From an uncultured Bacilli bacterium (GTDB lineage Bacteria; Bacillota_I; Bacilli_A; RF39; UBA660), in NCBI GenBank assembly GCA_949879835.1, contig CATLBU010000001.1, positions 1 to 64,000 on the forward strand: DNA of 64,000 nt, in the 5' to 3' direction. Made by a program: the position numbers and the translations under genes. How positions within the stretch are numbered: position 1 is the first letter of the stretch; each line of letters opens with the position of its first letter. The notes beneath the pieces are model-generated. The model was not told the DNA's origin and ran no database searches. It saw nothing but the letters and a program-made list of their open reading frames with translations. This document shows positions 33,214 through 40,854 of the stretch, in pieces.

Positions 33214-34677
33214 ATGAATACAGAATTTTTAAAGATACTAAATTCTAGTTGTTTCAATATTGATTATGTCAATAACTTGAGGTATTTATTGAATTCTACT
33301 GTATTATCAGAAGATGAGGTAGAACTTTGTGAGAAGATGTTACATCAAGTGGAAGTATTTCATCAAAGTGATTTATCTAAAGTTCTCAAAGAATTAGATG
33401 TTGGGATAGATACTTCTAACTTTGATATTACAGATAAGATGAATAATCTTCAAATGTATGAGAAGATAGATAAGTTAATTTTTGGTAGACTAGAAGAACA
33501 AAATAAAATGCTAATTGAAGAAGCATTAGAAAAATCAGCCGAAGGAGTTTATGAAGAAAAAGCATTAGATGCCTTTTTCAATCGTTATGTTAGTAATATC
33601 AAGATTGAAGATGACACAATATTTGAAGATTTATACTCTCCACAAACTGTTAGAAAAAAAGAAACTATTTCAACTGCTAATGGATATATTGATGAAGTAA
33701 CAGGAGGTATAGAAAAAGGAAGTATTACTTCTATTGTTGGTACTTATGATGACTTTAAAAGTATATGGGCTTTAAATCTTGCATACAAATGTTTAAAGAA
33801 CAAACAGAATGTATTATACATTTCACTTGGTACTACTAAACTAGAGTTGTATAAACGATTTTTAACTCGACACTCGAAAGATCGTAAATTTGAGAAACCA
33901 TTAACCATAGAAGAGATAAATGATGAAAGTAATAAAGATTTGTATCTTAAAATATATGGTGATTTCCAGAATTTTTTCAAAGATAGACTTATTATTTATG
34001 ATGATACATATTTAGCTATATCCACTCAGTATGCTCTTCAGAAACTAATAGTATATGCACATAATGAATTTATTAAGAGATTCAATGAAGGTATAGATGT
34101 AATAATTGTTGATGATTTTTCAAATATGACAATTGACAATGGAAAGAAGACTATTACAAGTAGAAGTAGAGTTGTTAATACGTACTACAAGTATCTAAAA
34201 CATCAAGCACAGAGTTTATTAGGATATAACAAACAAGTGCCTATTATAGTAACTATTTCAGCAGCGGCCAATTCTATGATTTCATTAGAGAATAATTGTG
34301 ATTTTTGTCTTGATTTTGTAGATGAAGAAGTTAAGGTATTATCAGATAATATTTTCACAGTTTATGGTAATATCAATTTAAGAAGAAATGGAAATATGAG
34401 ATTAAAGGTTCTTAAGTCTACTCAAGGTATAATGGAGCAATCTAAATTAGAAACTGTTGATATAACTCATTGTCATATGAAATATGCTGAATGTGATAAT
34501 GATGATGAAATTGAGAAAGATGATACTATAGAGCAGTTAACGAAACAGAATGAGGAGTTGGAAAAGGCAAATCAAGAAACTAATCAACATATGATAGATA
34601 TACTTGCTGGCAGAAATACTCCATGTGAAGAACAAGAATTTACTTTAGATGAGTTAATGGAGGGTTTAATTTTATAG
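33214..34677 (+). CDS. DnaB-like RecA-fold ATPase with degenerate Walker A
   Basis: 487 aa. An N-terminal helical region precedes a RecA-like domain whose layout is that of DnaB helicases: GYIDEVTGGIEKGSITSIVG, then the P-loop position GTYDDFKS (176-183), where the second Gly of GxxxxGKS is Phe, a Walker B VIIVDDF, and a late QVPIIVTISA strand. It ends in a coiled coil. It probably acts in element replication, perhaps without normal ATPase activity. Confidence 0.7.
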   Translation: MNTEFLKILNSSCFNIDYVNNLRYLLNSTVLSEDEVELCEKMLHQVEVFHQSDLSKVLKELDVGIDTSNFDITDKMNNLQMYEKIDKLIFGRLEEQNKMLIEEALEKSAEGVYEEKALDAFFNRYVSNIKIEDDTIFEDLYSPQTVRKKETISTANGYIDEVTGGIEKGSITSIVGTYDDFKSIWALNLAYKCLKNKQNVLYISLGTTKLELYKRFLTRHSKDRKFEKPLTIEEINDESNKDLYLKIYGDFQNFFKDRLIIYDDTYLAISTQYALQKLIVYAHNEFIKRFNEGIDVIIVDDFSNMTIDNGKKTITSRSRVVNTYYKYLKHQAQSLLGYNKQVPIIVTISAAANSMISLENNCDFCLDFVDEEVKVLSDNIFTVYGNINLRRNGNMRLKVLKSTQGIMEQSKLETVDITHCHMKYAECDNDDEIEKDDTIEQLTKQNEELEKANQETNQHMIDILAGRNTPCEEQEFTLDELMEGLIL

Positions 34678-34817
34678 AATAATACTTTGTAAGTGTCTTA
34701 GAAAGTAATGATTATGTTAAAAAATGGTATAAAGCTCTTTCAGATGCTTGCATTTAGAAAAAAAGTCGTTAAGATTACAGTTAGTGAAAAAAGAATATAG
34801 AGAAAGGACAAAGAATT

Positions 34818-35246
34818 ATGAATGAAGCACAATTTAAAGAAACTAGTTATACAATTACTCAAATAGGTTTCTATCTAATGAATTTAGGTGATATTGCTTT
34901 ATTTAACAATACAGAAATGCACAGAAATATTGTAATGTTATTAAATCAAATGGCAGTAAACTTAAATGCAAATATCAATCAATCATCAAATAGTATAATT
35001 CAGCAGAAACCAACTAATTTGATTACAAGTAATGGTAAAAAGTATTTATCTAAACAACAAGTTATAGATATGTGTCATCCACTTATTACAGATTATGGTT
35101 TAAGTCAAGCCATTCACACCAACGATATTCCCTATCTAAAGAGAGGTAAGAAATATTTCTTTTTAGAAGATGATGTCAAGGAGTGGATAGATAAGAAGAA
35201 AAGCAATTCTAATGTAGGAGTTAGAAGTTGCCAGAAATTTGTTTAG
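34818..35246 (+). CDS. Helix-turn-helix protein, candidate excisionase
   Basis: 142 aa. The C-terminal half (KYLSKQQVIDMCHPLITDYGLSQAI...IPYLKRGKKYFFLEDDVKEWI) matches the MerR-like HTH_17/excisionase domain. It lies next to the integrase, where Xis genes usually sit. The N-terminal 70 residues are of unknown type. AAAGGAC precedes the ATG. Confidence 0.7.
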   Translation: MNEAQFKETSYTITQIGFYLMNLGDIALFNNTEMHRNIVMLLNQMAVNLNANINQSSNSIIQQKPTNLITSNGKKYLSKQQVIDMCHPLITDYGLSQAIHTNDIPYLKRGKKYFFLEDDVKEWIDKKKSNSNVGVRSCQKFV

Positions 35247-35269
35247 GTACAATCACAAAGAGGTGTAAT

Positions 35270-36451
35270 ATGAAGAAAGAAAAAAATATTACGGAGTTAA
35301 TTCCTAATGAGAAATATAGAATTGACATTGAAGCTGGTCGTAAATACGATGGTACTCGTAATAGAATAGTAGAAACAATAACTGGAACTTTGAAACAAGC
35401 AATTGATCGTCGCGATGAATTACTTTATGAGATAAAACATGACAAAAGAAAACCTGACAGCAATATGAATTTTTTGGAGTTTGCAAAGTTATGGTTGAAA
35501 GATTATGCAGAACCAAATGTAAGAGGAAATACATTATATGGGTATCGTTGTAATTTGAATGCTTATATCTTACCTAGATTTAAAGATTACAAATTAAATG
35601 AGATAAAACCCTATGATTTGGAAAAGTTCTACAATGAATTAAGGGAAACACCAACCAAACTTACTGCAAATCTTCCAAAGGAAAAGCAGAAGATGTTATC
35701 ATCTACTACCATATTAAAGCAACACAGACAAATAAGTTTGATGTATTCTACTGCTATCAAGTGGGATTTTATAGATTATAATCCTTGTACTAAAATACAA
35801 AAACCACCAACAAAAGCAACTCCAGAAATGGCTTATTACAATGAAGAAGAAATAAAGTCATTATTCAATTGTTTAGAAAGTGAAGAATTGGAATTGAAAA
35901 CAGCAGTATATATGTTGGTACTTGGTGGATTTCGTCGATCAGAACTTTTGGGACTATATTGGAATGATATAGACTTTGAATCTAGTACAGTAAATGTTAA
36001 CAAGGGTTTAATAAATATTCGAGGTACAGGAACTATAGAAGGTAAAGTAAAGACTTCTAGAAGTAATAGAACAGTTACTTTACCACAAGAATGTTTTAGA
36101 TTATTAAGTGAACTTAAAGAATTACAAGAAGAAAGAAGACAAATTCTCGGAAGTGGTTGGACTGATAATGAATACGTATTCAAAATGCCCACAGGAACTT
36201 ACATAAAACCAGAGTGGTTAAGTAGACAATGGAACGCATTCCTAGAAAAGAATAATTTGAGGCATATAAGGTTGCACGATCTTCGTCATACCTGTGCCAC
36301 GTATTTATTAAGTATAGGGACTCCTATTGCAACAGTAAGCAGAAAACTTGGGCATTCGGATATTTATACGACTTTAAATATATATACGCATTCATTAGAT
36401 AAAGATGATTTGGATGCCGTTGAGAAGTTAGCAAATAGACTATTCCGATAA
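35270..36451 (+). CDS. int: Tyrosine recombinase (integrase)
   Basis: 393 aa from the ATG at 35270 (AGAGGTG upstream). An N-terminal arm-binding domain (about 10-60), SAM-like core-binding domain (about 65-165) and a catalytic domain with Arg222 (FRRSEL), His336 and Arg339 (HDLRH), His362 (GHSD) and Tyr372 (NIYTH). Tn916/phage-type integrase. It ends about 390 bases from attR and should cut the CTCAAAA core. Confidence 0.95.
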   Translation: MKKEKNITELIPNEKYRIDIEAGRKYDGTRNRIVETITGTLKQAIDRRDELLYEIKHDKRKPDSNMNFLEFAKLWLKDYAEPNVRGNTLYGYRCNLNAYILPRFKDYKLNEIKPYDLEKFYNELRETPTKLTANLPKEKQKMLSSTTILKQHRQISLMYSTAIKWDFIDYNPCTKIQKPPTKATPEMAYYNEEEIKSLFNCLESEELELKTAVYMLVLGGFRRSELLGLYWNDIDFESSTVNVNKGLINIRGTGTIEGKVKTSRSNRTVTLPQECFRLLSELKELQEERRQILGSGWTDNEYVFKMPTGTYIKPEWLSRQWNAFLEKNNLRHIRLHDLRHTCATYLLSIGTPIATVSRKLGHSDIYTTLNIYTHSLDKDDLDAVEKLANRLFR

Positions 36452-36498
36452 AAAGTAGTCTATTTTTGTATTTTTGTGGAACAAATTCAATCATTTTA

Positions 36499-36507
36499 TG
36501 TTATAAT
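36499..36507 (+). promoter_or_regulatory. Extended -10 of the element's tRNA-Leu
   Basis: TGTTATAAT (TATAAT at 36502-36507), 13 bases before the tRNA 5' end. Confidence 0.6.
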
Positions 36508-36519
36508 GAGTTTGTACCT

Positions 36520-36607
36520 GCTCATATGGTGGAATTGGTAGACACGATTGACTCAAAATCAATTTTCCGATGAGGAAGTTTCGGTTCAAGTCCGAATATG
36601 AGCACCA
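36520..36607 (+). tRNA. tRNA-Leu(CAA), complete, carried by the element
   Basis: Full cloverleaf: acceptor GCTCATA/TATGAGC, D-stem GTG/CAC, anticodon stem ATTGA/TCAAT with loop CTCAAAA (anticodon CAA at 36554-36556), variable arm TTCC/GGAA, T-stem TTCGG/CCGAA with loop TTCAAGT, and encoded ACCA. It differs from the disrupted host tRNA in every stem, so it is not a duplicate of it. Confidence 0.95.
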
Positions 36608-36648
36608 TTATTTAGATATCAATAGGTGTTAGCACCTTTGTATATATC

Positions 36649-36671
36649 AAAGTGGGGAAATTCCCACTTTT
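36649..36671 (+). terminator. Hairpin after the element's tRNA
   Basis: AAAGTGGG (36649-36656) pairs with CCCACTTT (36663-36670). It contains a GTGGGGAA motif also found at the left end. Confidence 0.5.
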
Positions 36672-36685
36672 AGAATAAGCCTAAA

Positions 36686-36708
36686 TTTAGTGGGATTTTA
36701 GTGGGATT
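36686..36708 (+). repeat. Right arm-type sites, two copies of TTTAGTGGGATT
   Basis: Copies at 36686-36697 and 36697-36708, offset by 11 bases. A third copy is at 19441-19452. 36709-36837 holds no other feature I can name. Confidence 0.65.
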
Positions 36709-36837
36709 CACCTACTGAAATATCACAAAAATGGCAATTATTGATAAGCCTCGATATTGGATGAAAACCGTTATATCCTTTGAATTTTCAAGGGAAAGTG
36801 GACTTTTGAAGTTAAATCAAATATATTGATAGCACAT

Positions 36838-36844
36838 CTCAAAA
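36838..36844 (+). repeat. attR core CTCAAAA
   Basis: Identical to attL (19313-19319); followed by the tRNA 3' half. Confidence 0.85.
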
Positions 36845-36892
36845 TCCATTGGTAGCAATATCGTGAGGGTTCAAGTCCCTTGGCTGGTACCA
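36838..36892 (+). pseudogene. tRNA-Leu(CAA), 3' half, right of the integrated element
   Basis: Loop CTCAAAA, anticodon 3' stem TCCAT, variable arm GGTA/TATC, T-arm GAGGG-TTCAAGT-CCCTT, acceptor GGCTGGT (36882-36888) and ACCA. TCCAT pairs with ATGGA, and GGCTGGT with ACCAGCC, of the left half, so joined they give a perfect tRNA. A terminator (AAACTCT/AGAGTTT) follows at about 36903-36925. Confidence 0.92.
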
Positions 36893-36947
36893 GATTGATA
36901 GGAAACTCTAATTTTTAGAGTTTTTAATATAATTATAGGGAAGTTTT

Positions 36948-37109
36948 ATGGATAAAATTAATGCTCTTAATAAAGAAATTAAAAAATTACGAGAAGAAAA
37001 GGAAAAAGCAAAAGAAATTATAAAAAAGGTTGATAATCAATGCAATTTAAAGTATGGTGAAATTGCAAAAGCTTATGAAGATTTTTATACTAGTAAAATA
37101 ATCATTTAA
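36948..37109 (+). CDS. Small coiled-coil protein
   Basis: 53 aa, MDKINALNKEIKKLREEKEKAKEIIK..., strongly charged and predicted as one coiled coil. GGGAAG precedes the ATG. Just outside the element, before the DUF2000 gene. Not recognised. Confidence 0.5.
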   Translation: MDKINALNKEIKKLREEKEKAKEIIKKVDNQCNLKYGEIAKAYEDFYTSKIII

Positions 37110-37138
37110 ATTAGTTTAATATTGTAGGAGGAAATAAT

Positions 37139-37567
37139 ATGGTTTATAATGAAACACATAAATTTGTGGCAGTAGTTAATAAGGATTTAGAGATTGGTAA
37201 AGCACTTAATGCTATTGCTCATTCATGCGCTGGTCTAGTAGCATCTGCTCCAGAGGAATTGAAAGAAAAAATGAGTTTTGTGGATTTTACTGATAAAGAC
37301 GGCTCTATTCATAAAAACATATCAGGTTTATCTTTAATTGTATTAAGAGGAAAAAATGGAGAAATAAAGAAACTAAGAAGAAATTTAATTGAAAATAATG
37401 TCCTTTATACAGATTTTACAGAAACAATGACAGGAGATACTTATAAGGAACAGTTAGAGAAAACTTTAGAGACATCAGAAGAAAATATGAAATATTTTTG
37501 TATAGTTGCTTTTGGGGAAAAAGAGGTTCTAAATCCTTTAACAAAGAAATTTTCTTTATGGCATTAA
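37139..37567 (+). CDS. DUF2000-family protein
   Basis: 142 aa. KFVAVVNKDLEIGKALNAIAHSCAGL at the start is the DUF2000 signature; the fold resembles peptidyl-tRNA hydrolase 2, but activity is not established. GTAGGAGG precedes the ATG; a terminator (AACTCG...CGAGTT, 37615-37641) follows. Confidence 0.8.
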   Translation: MVYNETHKFVAVVNKDLEIGKALNAIAHSCAGLVASAPEELKEKMSFVDFTDKDGSIHKNISGLSLIVLRGKNGEIKKLRRNLIENNVLYTDFTETMTGDTYKEQLEKTLETSEENMKYFCIVAFGEKEVLNPLTKKFSLWH

Positions 37568-37730
37568 CGAAAGATATGAATAGATAGTTATTATATTCTA
37601 TAAAAGTAATGATTAACTCGGATTATTAGATAATTCGAGTTTTATAATGTCAAAATATTTGTTATAATATAGTCAAGTTATTAATTGAAAACATATATGA
37701 ATATGAATTTGGTTTTAAGGGGGGAAAATT

Positions 37731-38520
37731 ATGAATTTAATTCAGTTAGACGAAATGATTTCTTACATAGAAAAACATCAAACCTATAAATTATAAAAAA
37801 TTATCCAAAATTGTAGGCCTTCCACCATATATTTTACAAAGAATTTTTCATTTTATTGTTGGGATTTCAATCACTGAGTATATTAGAAAAAGAAGATTAA
37901 GTAAGGCGTATGAACAATTAAAGAAAAATAAGAATGTTACAGAAATCGCTTTTGATTATTGTTATTCTTCGAATAGTTCTTTTTCCAGAACTTTTAAGAA
38001 ATATTTTCATGTATTGCCTAAAGAAGTAAAAATGCAAGAAGAATTTATTGGTTATCCTAAAATTTTATTTTCAATGAGTATATTAGATACCAATTATTTC
38101 CGTTATCAAGTTACTACTATGAATTCATTGATTTTGTATGGAAAAAAGTGTGAAATAAATGATGAAAATTATATTTCACAAATATATCAATTGTATTTTA
38201 ATCTAGAAACAGAAGGTTTATTAGATGTATTTAAAAAAGGTATTTGGTATGGTGCGACAATTAAGGAAGGTGGGAAAGAATACTATTTTGTTGGAAGCAC
38301 TAATCATCATCCAGCACTAGAAATTTTAGAAGTACCCCAATCTAAATATATTACCGTAAATAGTCCTTCAGACAAACAAAAGGATATTGTTACAACAGAA
38401 ATAAAATTACTAAATAGCTATTTACCAGCTACAGAACAGATATATTGTGATAGTCTAAGTATATATGAACTAGAAATATATAATAATAATCGTTGTACAG
38501 TAGCCCTACCAATCCATTGA
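37731..38520 (+). pseudogene. Frameshifted AraC-family regulator with GyrI-like domain
   Basis: An ATG at 37731 with AAGGGGGG starts 21 codons (MNLIQLDEMISYIEKHQTYKL) and hits TAA at 37794. From 37792 the +1 frame continues without stop to 38520: YKKLSKIVGLPPYILQRIF and the second AraC helix-turn-helix (VTEIAFDYCYSSNSSFSRTFKKYF), followed by a GyrI-like/effector-binding domain. Without the shift it would be a normal AraC regulator of about 260 aa. A pseudogene, a sequencing error in an A-rich stretch, or frameshifting are all possible. Confidence 0.72.
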
Positions 38521-38588
38521 TAAAAGGCATATGCTTTATGTACAGTATTAAGCTATAATCTATGATACAGTATCATTGAGGTGACTTT

Positions 38589-38825
38589 ATGATACAAAAA
38601 ATTGAATCAAAATATTATCAAAAAAATCAAATTCAAGTAATGATACCAATATCTCAAAATTGTACTTTTTTTGGGCCAAATGGTGTTCAACTTCATACTT
38701 ACCATGGTCAGATATTCACTAATGACTATTTGAAACATCCTGATAGAGGATTGTTTCCTTTTCATGAGCGCCCTATTTGTAAAGAAGAACTTGGGGTGTT
38801 TAAATCAAATAGTTGGGTTAAATAA
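38589..38825 (+). CDS. Unknown small protein
   Basis: 78 aa, not recognised. Contains LHTYHGQIFTNDYLKHPDRGLFPFHERPICKEE, in which several His and one Cys might bind metal. GAGGTG precedes the ATG. A terminator (AACGACT/AGTCGTT, 38890-38915) follows. Confidence 0.5.
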   Translation: MIQKIESKYYQKNQIQVMIPISQNCTFFGPNGVQLHTYHGQIFTNDYLKHPDRGLFPFHERPICKEELGVFKSNSWVK

Positions 38826-38889
38826 ACCATACTTAGGATATATACCATAGAACCAGATATTAAAAGAATATAAGAGCTATTAAATAAAG

Positions 38890-38915
38890 AAACGACTTGT
38901 TAGCGAGTCGTTTTA
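38890..38915 (+). terminator. Terminator
   Basis: AACGACT pairs with AGTCGTT across an eight-base loop, then TTAAT. Confidence 0.6.
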
Positions 38916-38952
38916 ATGTTATATTATTCTTATAGGATAGAGGAAACTATAT

Positions 38953-40056
38953 ATGAAGAATTTATATTGGATAGGAATTAGAGAATCGGATATTTCATTC
39001 TGTTCTAATTTATTTGAAAACTCAATTACTATATTTGGGAAACATAACATATCTATGCAGAATAAAATGAATAGAATTGTAGACTATAATGATGAAAATA
39101 ATTTCATTTTAATTGATCAATTTTTTACAACGGAAATGAAAAAAATAATTAAAGAAAACAGGAATGCCCGTTTTATGTATTATAATCAATTATATGCATA
39201 TCATACATTACAAAAGGAAGGACTTTTAAAGTATGCTATATTTTTTAATAATCAAAATTTAGTAAAAAAATTAAGTAATAAAATAAAATGTAAAGAAGAA
39301 TTAAAGAAAATAGTCCCTGTATTGGAATACAAGATAATTCAGGGAAAGTGCTGTACTTATTCTTACTTTCAAAAAGAATTTCAAGATTATAATTCAAAAT
39401 ATGTAATACAATCTGAGAGTAGCCAAGGTGGTTCAGGCACCTTTATAATCAACAGTAAAGAAGATCAGATACAATTGAATCCAAAAGAAAGCTATATGAT
39501 CACAAAATATTGCAGCAACAATATTCCTATTAATATACATGTATTGATTACGTCTCAAAAAATATATTTATTACCAGGCTCTGTTCAAATTATACAAGAA
39601 GAAAATCATAGATTAGCATATAAGGGATATGATTTTATAGCATATCAGAGTATCCCTCCCAATTTAATAAAAAAGATAGAAGGTTATGCTACTACAATCG
39701 CAGAAAAACTTCAAAAAGATGGATACAGAGGACTATGCGGAATAGATAGTATCATATATAATAATGAGATATATTTTATGGAAATTAATGCTAGATTTCA
39801 AAATTCATCTATAGGATTAAATAAGGCACTACAAGAGAATCAATTACCATCACTTCAGAATCTCGTTATCAACTGTTTTTTAAATCAAGAAATTAAATTA
39901 AAAAAATTTCGAGTAAATTATAGTGGATTAATGCGGAATAACAATGATTTAACCATCCAACCAATTGAAATATTAGATGATAGCGGAAAAGAACAAAATT
40001 ATTCGATTAATAAAATTTACTTATATAATCAGTCTATAGTGGATAAAATAAAATGA
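38953..40056 (+). CDS. ATP-grasp enzyme of unknown substrate
   Basis: 367 aa. ATP-grasp features: the glycine-rich loop SSQGGSGTFIINS (about 156-168), then the metal-binding end of the domain CGIDSIIYNNEIYFMEINARFQNSS. Such enzymes join a carboxylate to an amine or thiol using ATP (peptide ligases, carboxylases). The N-terminal pre-grasp region is unlike those I recognise. AGAGGAAA precedes the ATG. No partner gene reveals the substrate. Confidence 0.78.
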   Translation: MKNLYWIGIRESDISFCSNLFENSITIFGKHNISMQNKMNRIVDYNDENNFILIDQFFTTEMKKIIKENRNARFMYYNQLYAYHTLQKEGLLKYAIFFNNQNLVKKLSNKIKCKEELKKIVPVLEYKIIQGKCCTYSYFQKEFQDYNSKYVIQSESSQGGSGTFIINSKEDQIQLNPKESYMITKYCSNNIPINIHVLITSQKIYLLPGSVQIIQEENHRLAYKGYDFIAYQSIPPNLIKKIEGYATTIAEKLQKDGYRGLCGIDSIIYNNEIYFMEINARFQNSSIGLNKALQENQLPSLQNLVINCFLNQEIKLKKFRVNYSGLMRNNNDLTIQPIEILDDSGKEQNYSINKIYLYNQSIVDKIK

Positions 40057-40128
40057 TAAGCGCTTCATAAAATTGCTTTTTAAATCATATTATGTTAATA
40101 TATATAAGCAATTTAGAAAGAAGGTAGT

Positions 40129-40803
40129 ATGATGGATGATAAAAAATTAGAACAATATTTATCAAAATTAGTTAATTTGTTAAATAAAAATAAATATTTA
40201 ATGAAATATATGGAACGATTATTATGGAGATTTAGTACAACAGAAAACGATATTTTGGAAAACGTTTTAATAGCAGAAAATCACTGTAATGAAAAAATTA
40301 GAATAGAAATTCAGGATAACCAGATTTTTGTGAATATGAAATCAAAACAAGGAAATTATGAATTTATGATAACACCTGATTTTTTCACGATTACAAGAAG
40401 TTATATAGAAAGAAAACTTCCAGAAGAAAAAATATTTGTTTGTAATGAAGCAAAATTCAATATTGATGGAATATTACAACATACGGATTTTTGGAGAGTA
40501 AAAACAGATAAAAGAGATGAACAAATAACGATTTATGATTATGAAAAAAATCAGTGTTATGGGTATTCCAAAAGAAATCATAAAATAATAGAAAAAAGTG
40601 GAGAAATTAATAATAAATTCATTACAAATTTTCAAACATTTATAGAGGAGAGAAAAATATCAGATGATAATTGCATAGAAGTATTAGATACTTTATTTGA
40701 AATCAGTAATCAAAATGATTCCCATTTAAATTCAATGGAGAAAAAATCTATTTCCTATTGTGAAGAAATATTAAGAAAAGTTAAAACATTCAAGAAAGGG
40801 TAA
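40129..40803 (+). CDS. Unknown protein
   Basis: 224 aa, not recognised; soluble, mixed alpha/beta, Lys- and Asn-rich. AAGGTAG precedes the ATG. It lies between the ATP-grasp gene and thiI with separate spacing from both. Confidence 0.6.
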   Translation: MMDDKKLEQYLSKLVNLLNKNKYLMKYMERLLWRFSTTENDILENVLIAENHCNEKIRIEIQDNQIFVNMKSKQGNYEFMITPDFFTITRSYIERKLPEEKIFVCNEAKFNIDGILQHTDFWRVKTDKRDEQITIYDYEKNQCYGYSKRNHKIIEKSGEINNKFITNFQTFIEERKISDDNCIEVLDTLFEISNQNDSHLNSMEKKSISYCEEILRKVKTFKKG

Positions 40804-40854
40804 GAACCCTTTTTTTCATATTTGAAATTTGTTATAATGAAAAAGGTGATAACT

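Larger units (their letters stand above)
19313..36844 (+). mobile_element. Integrative element inserted in the anticodon loop of tRNA-Leu(CAA)
   Basis: 17.5 kb bounded by a 7-bp direct repeat CTCAAAA (19313-19319 and 36838-36844), each copy joined to one half of the same tRNA gene. Inside are a tyrosine integrase next to the right end, an excisionase-like protein, a resolvase, PcfK/PcfJ-like and SSB-like proteins, a DnaB-like ATPase, ClpP-like and sortase/surface modules, and an intact tRNA-Leu(CAA). TTTAGTGGGATT repeats at both ends look like integrase arm sites. No relaxase or secretion genes were recognised, so its transfer mode is unclear. Confidence 0.9.

Noticed and set aside
36624..36671. 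CRISPR-like repeats near the right end
   Set aside because: Only short hairpins and two 12-bp repeats; no regular repeat-spacer pattern and no cas genes.
36838..36892. Trans-spliced split tRNA made from the two tRNA-Leu halves
   Set aside because: The break coincides with a recombination core next to an integrase gene and arm sites, and no flanking complementary sequences would bring the halves together. Integration explains everything.
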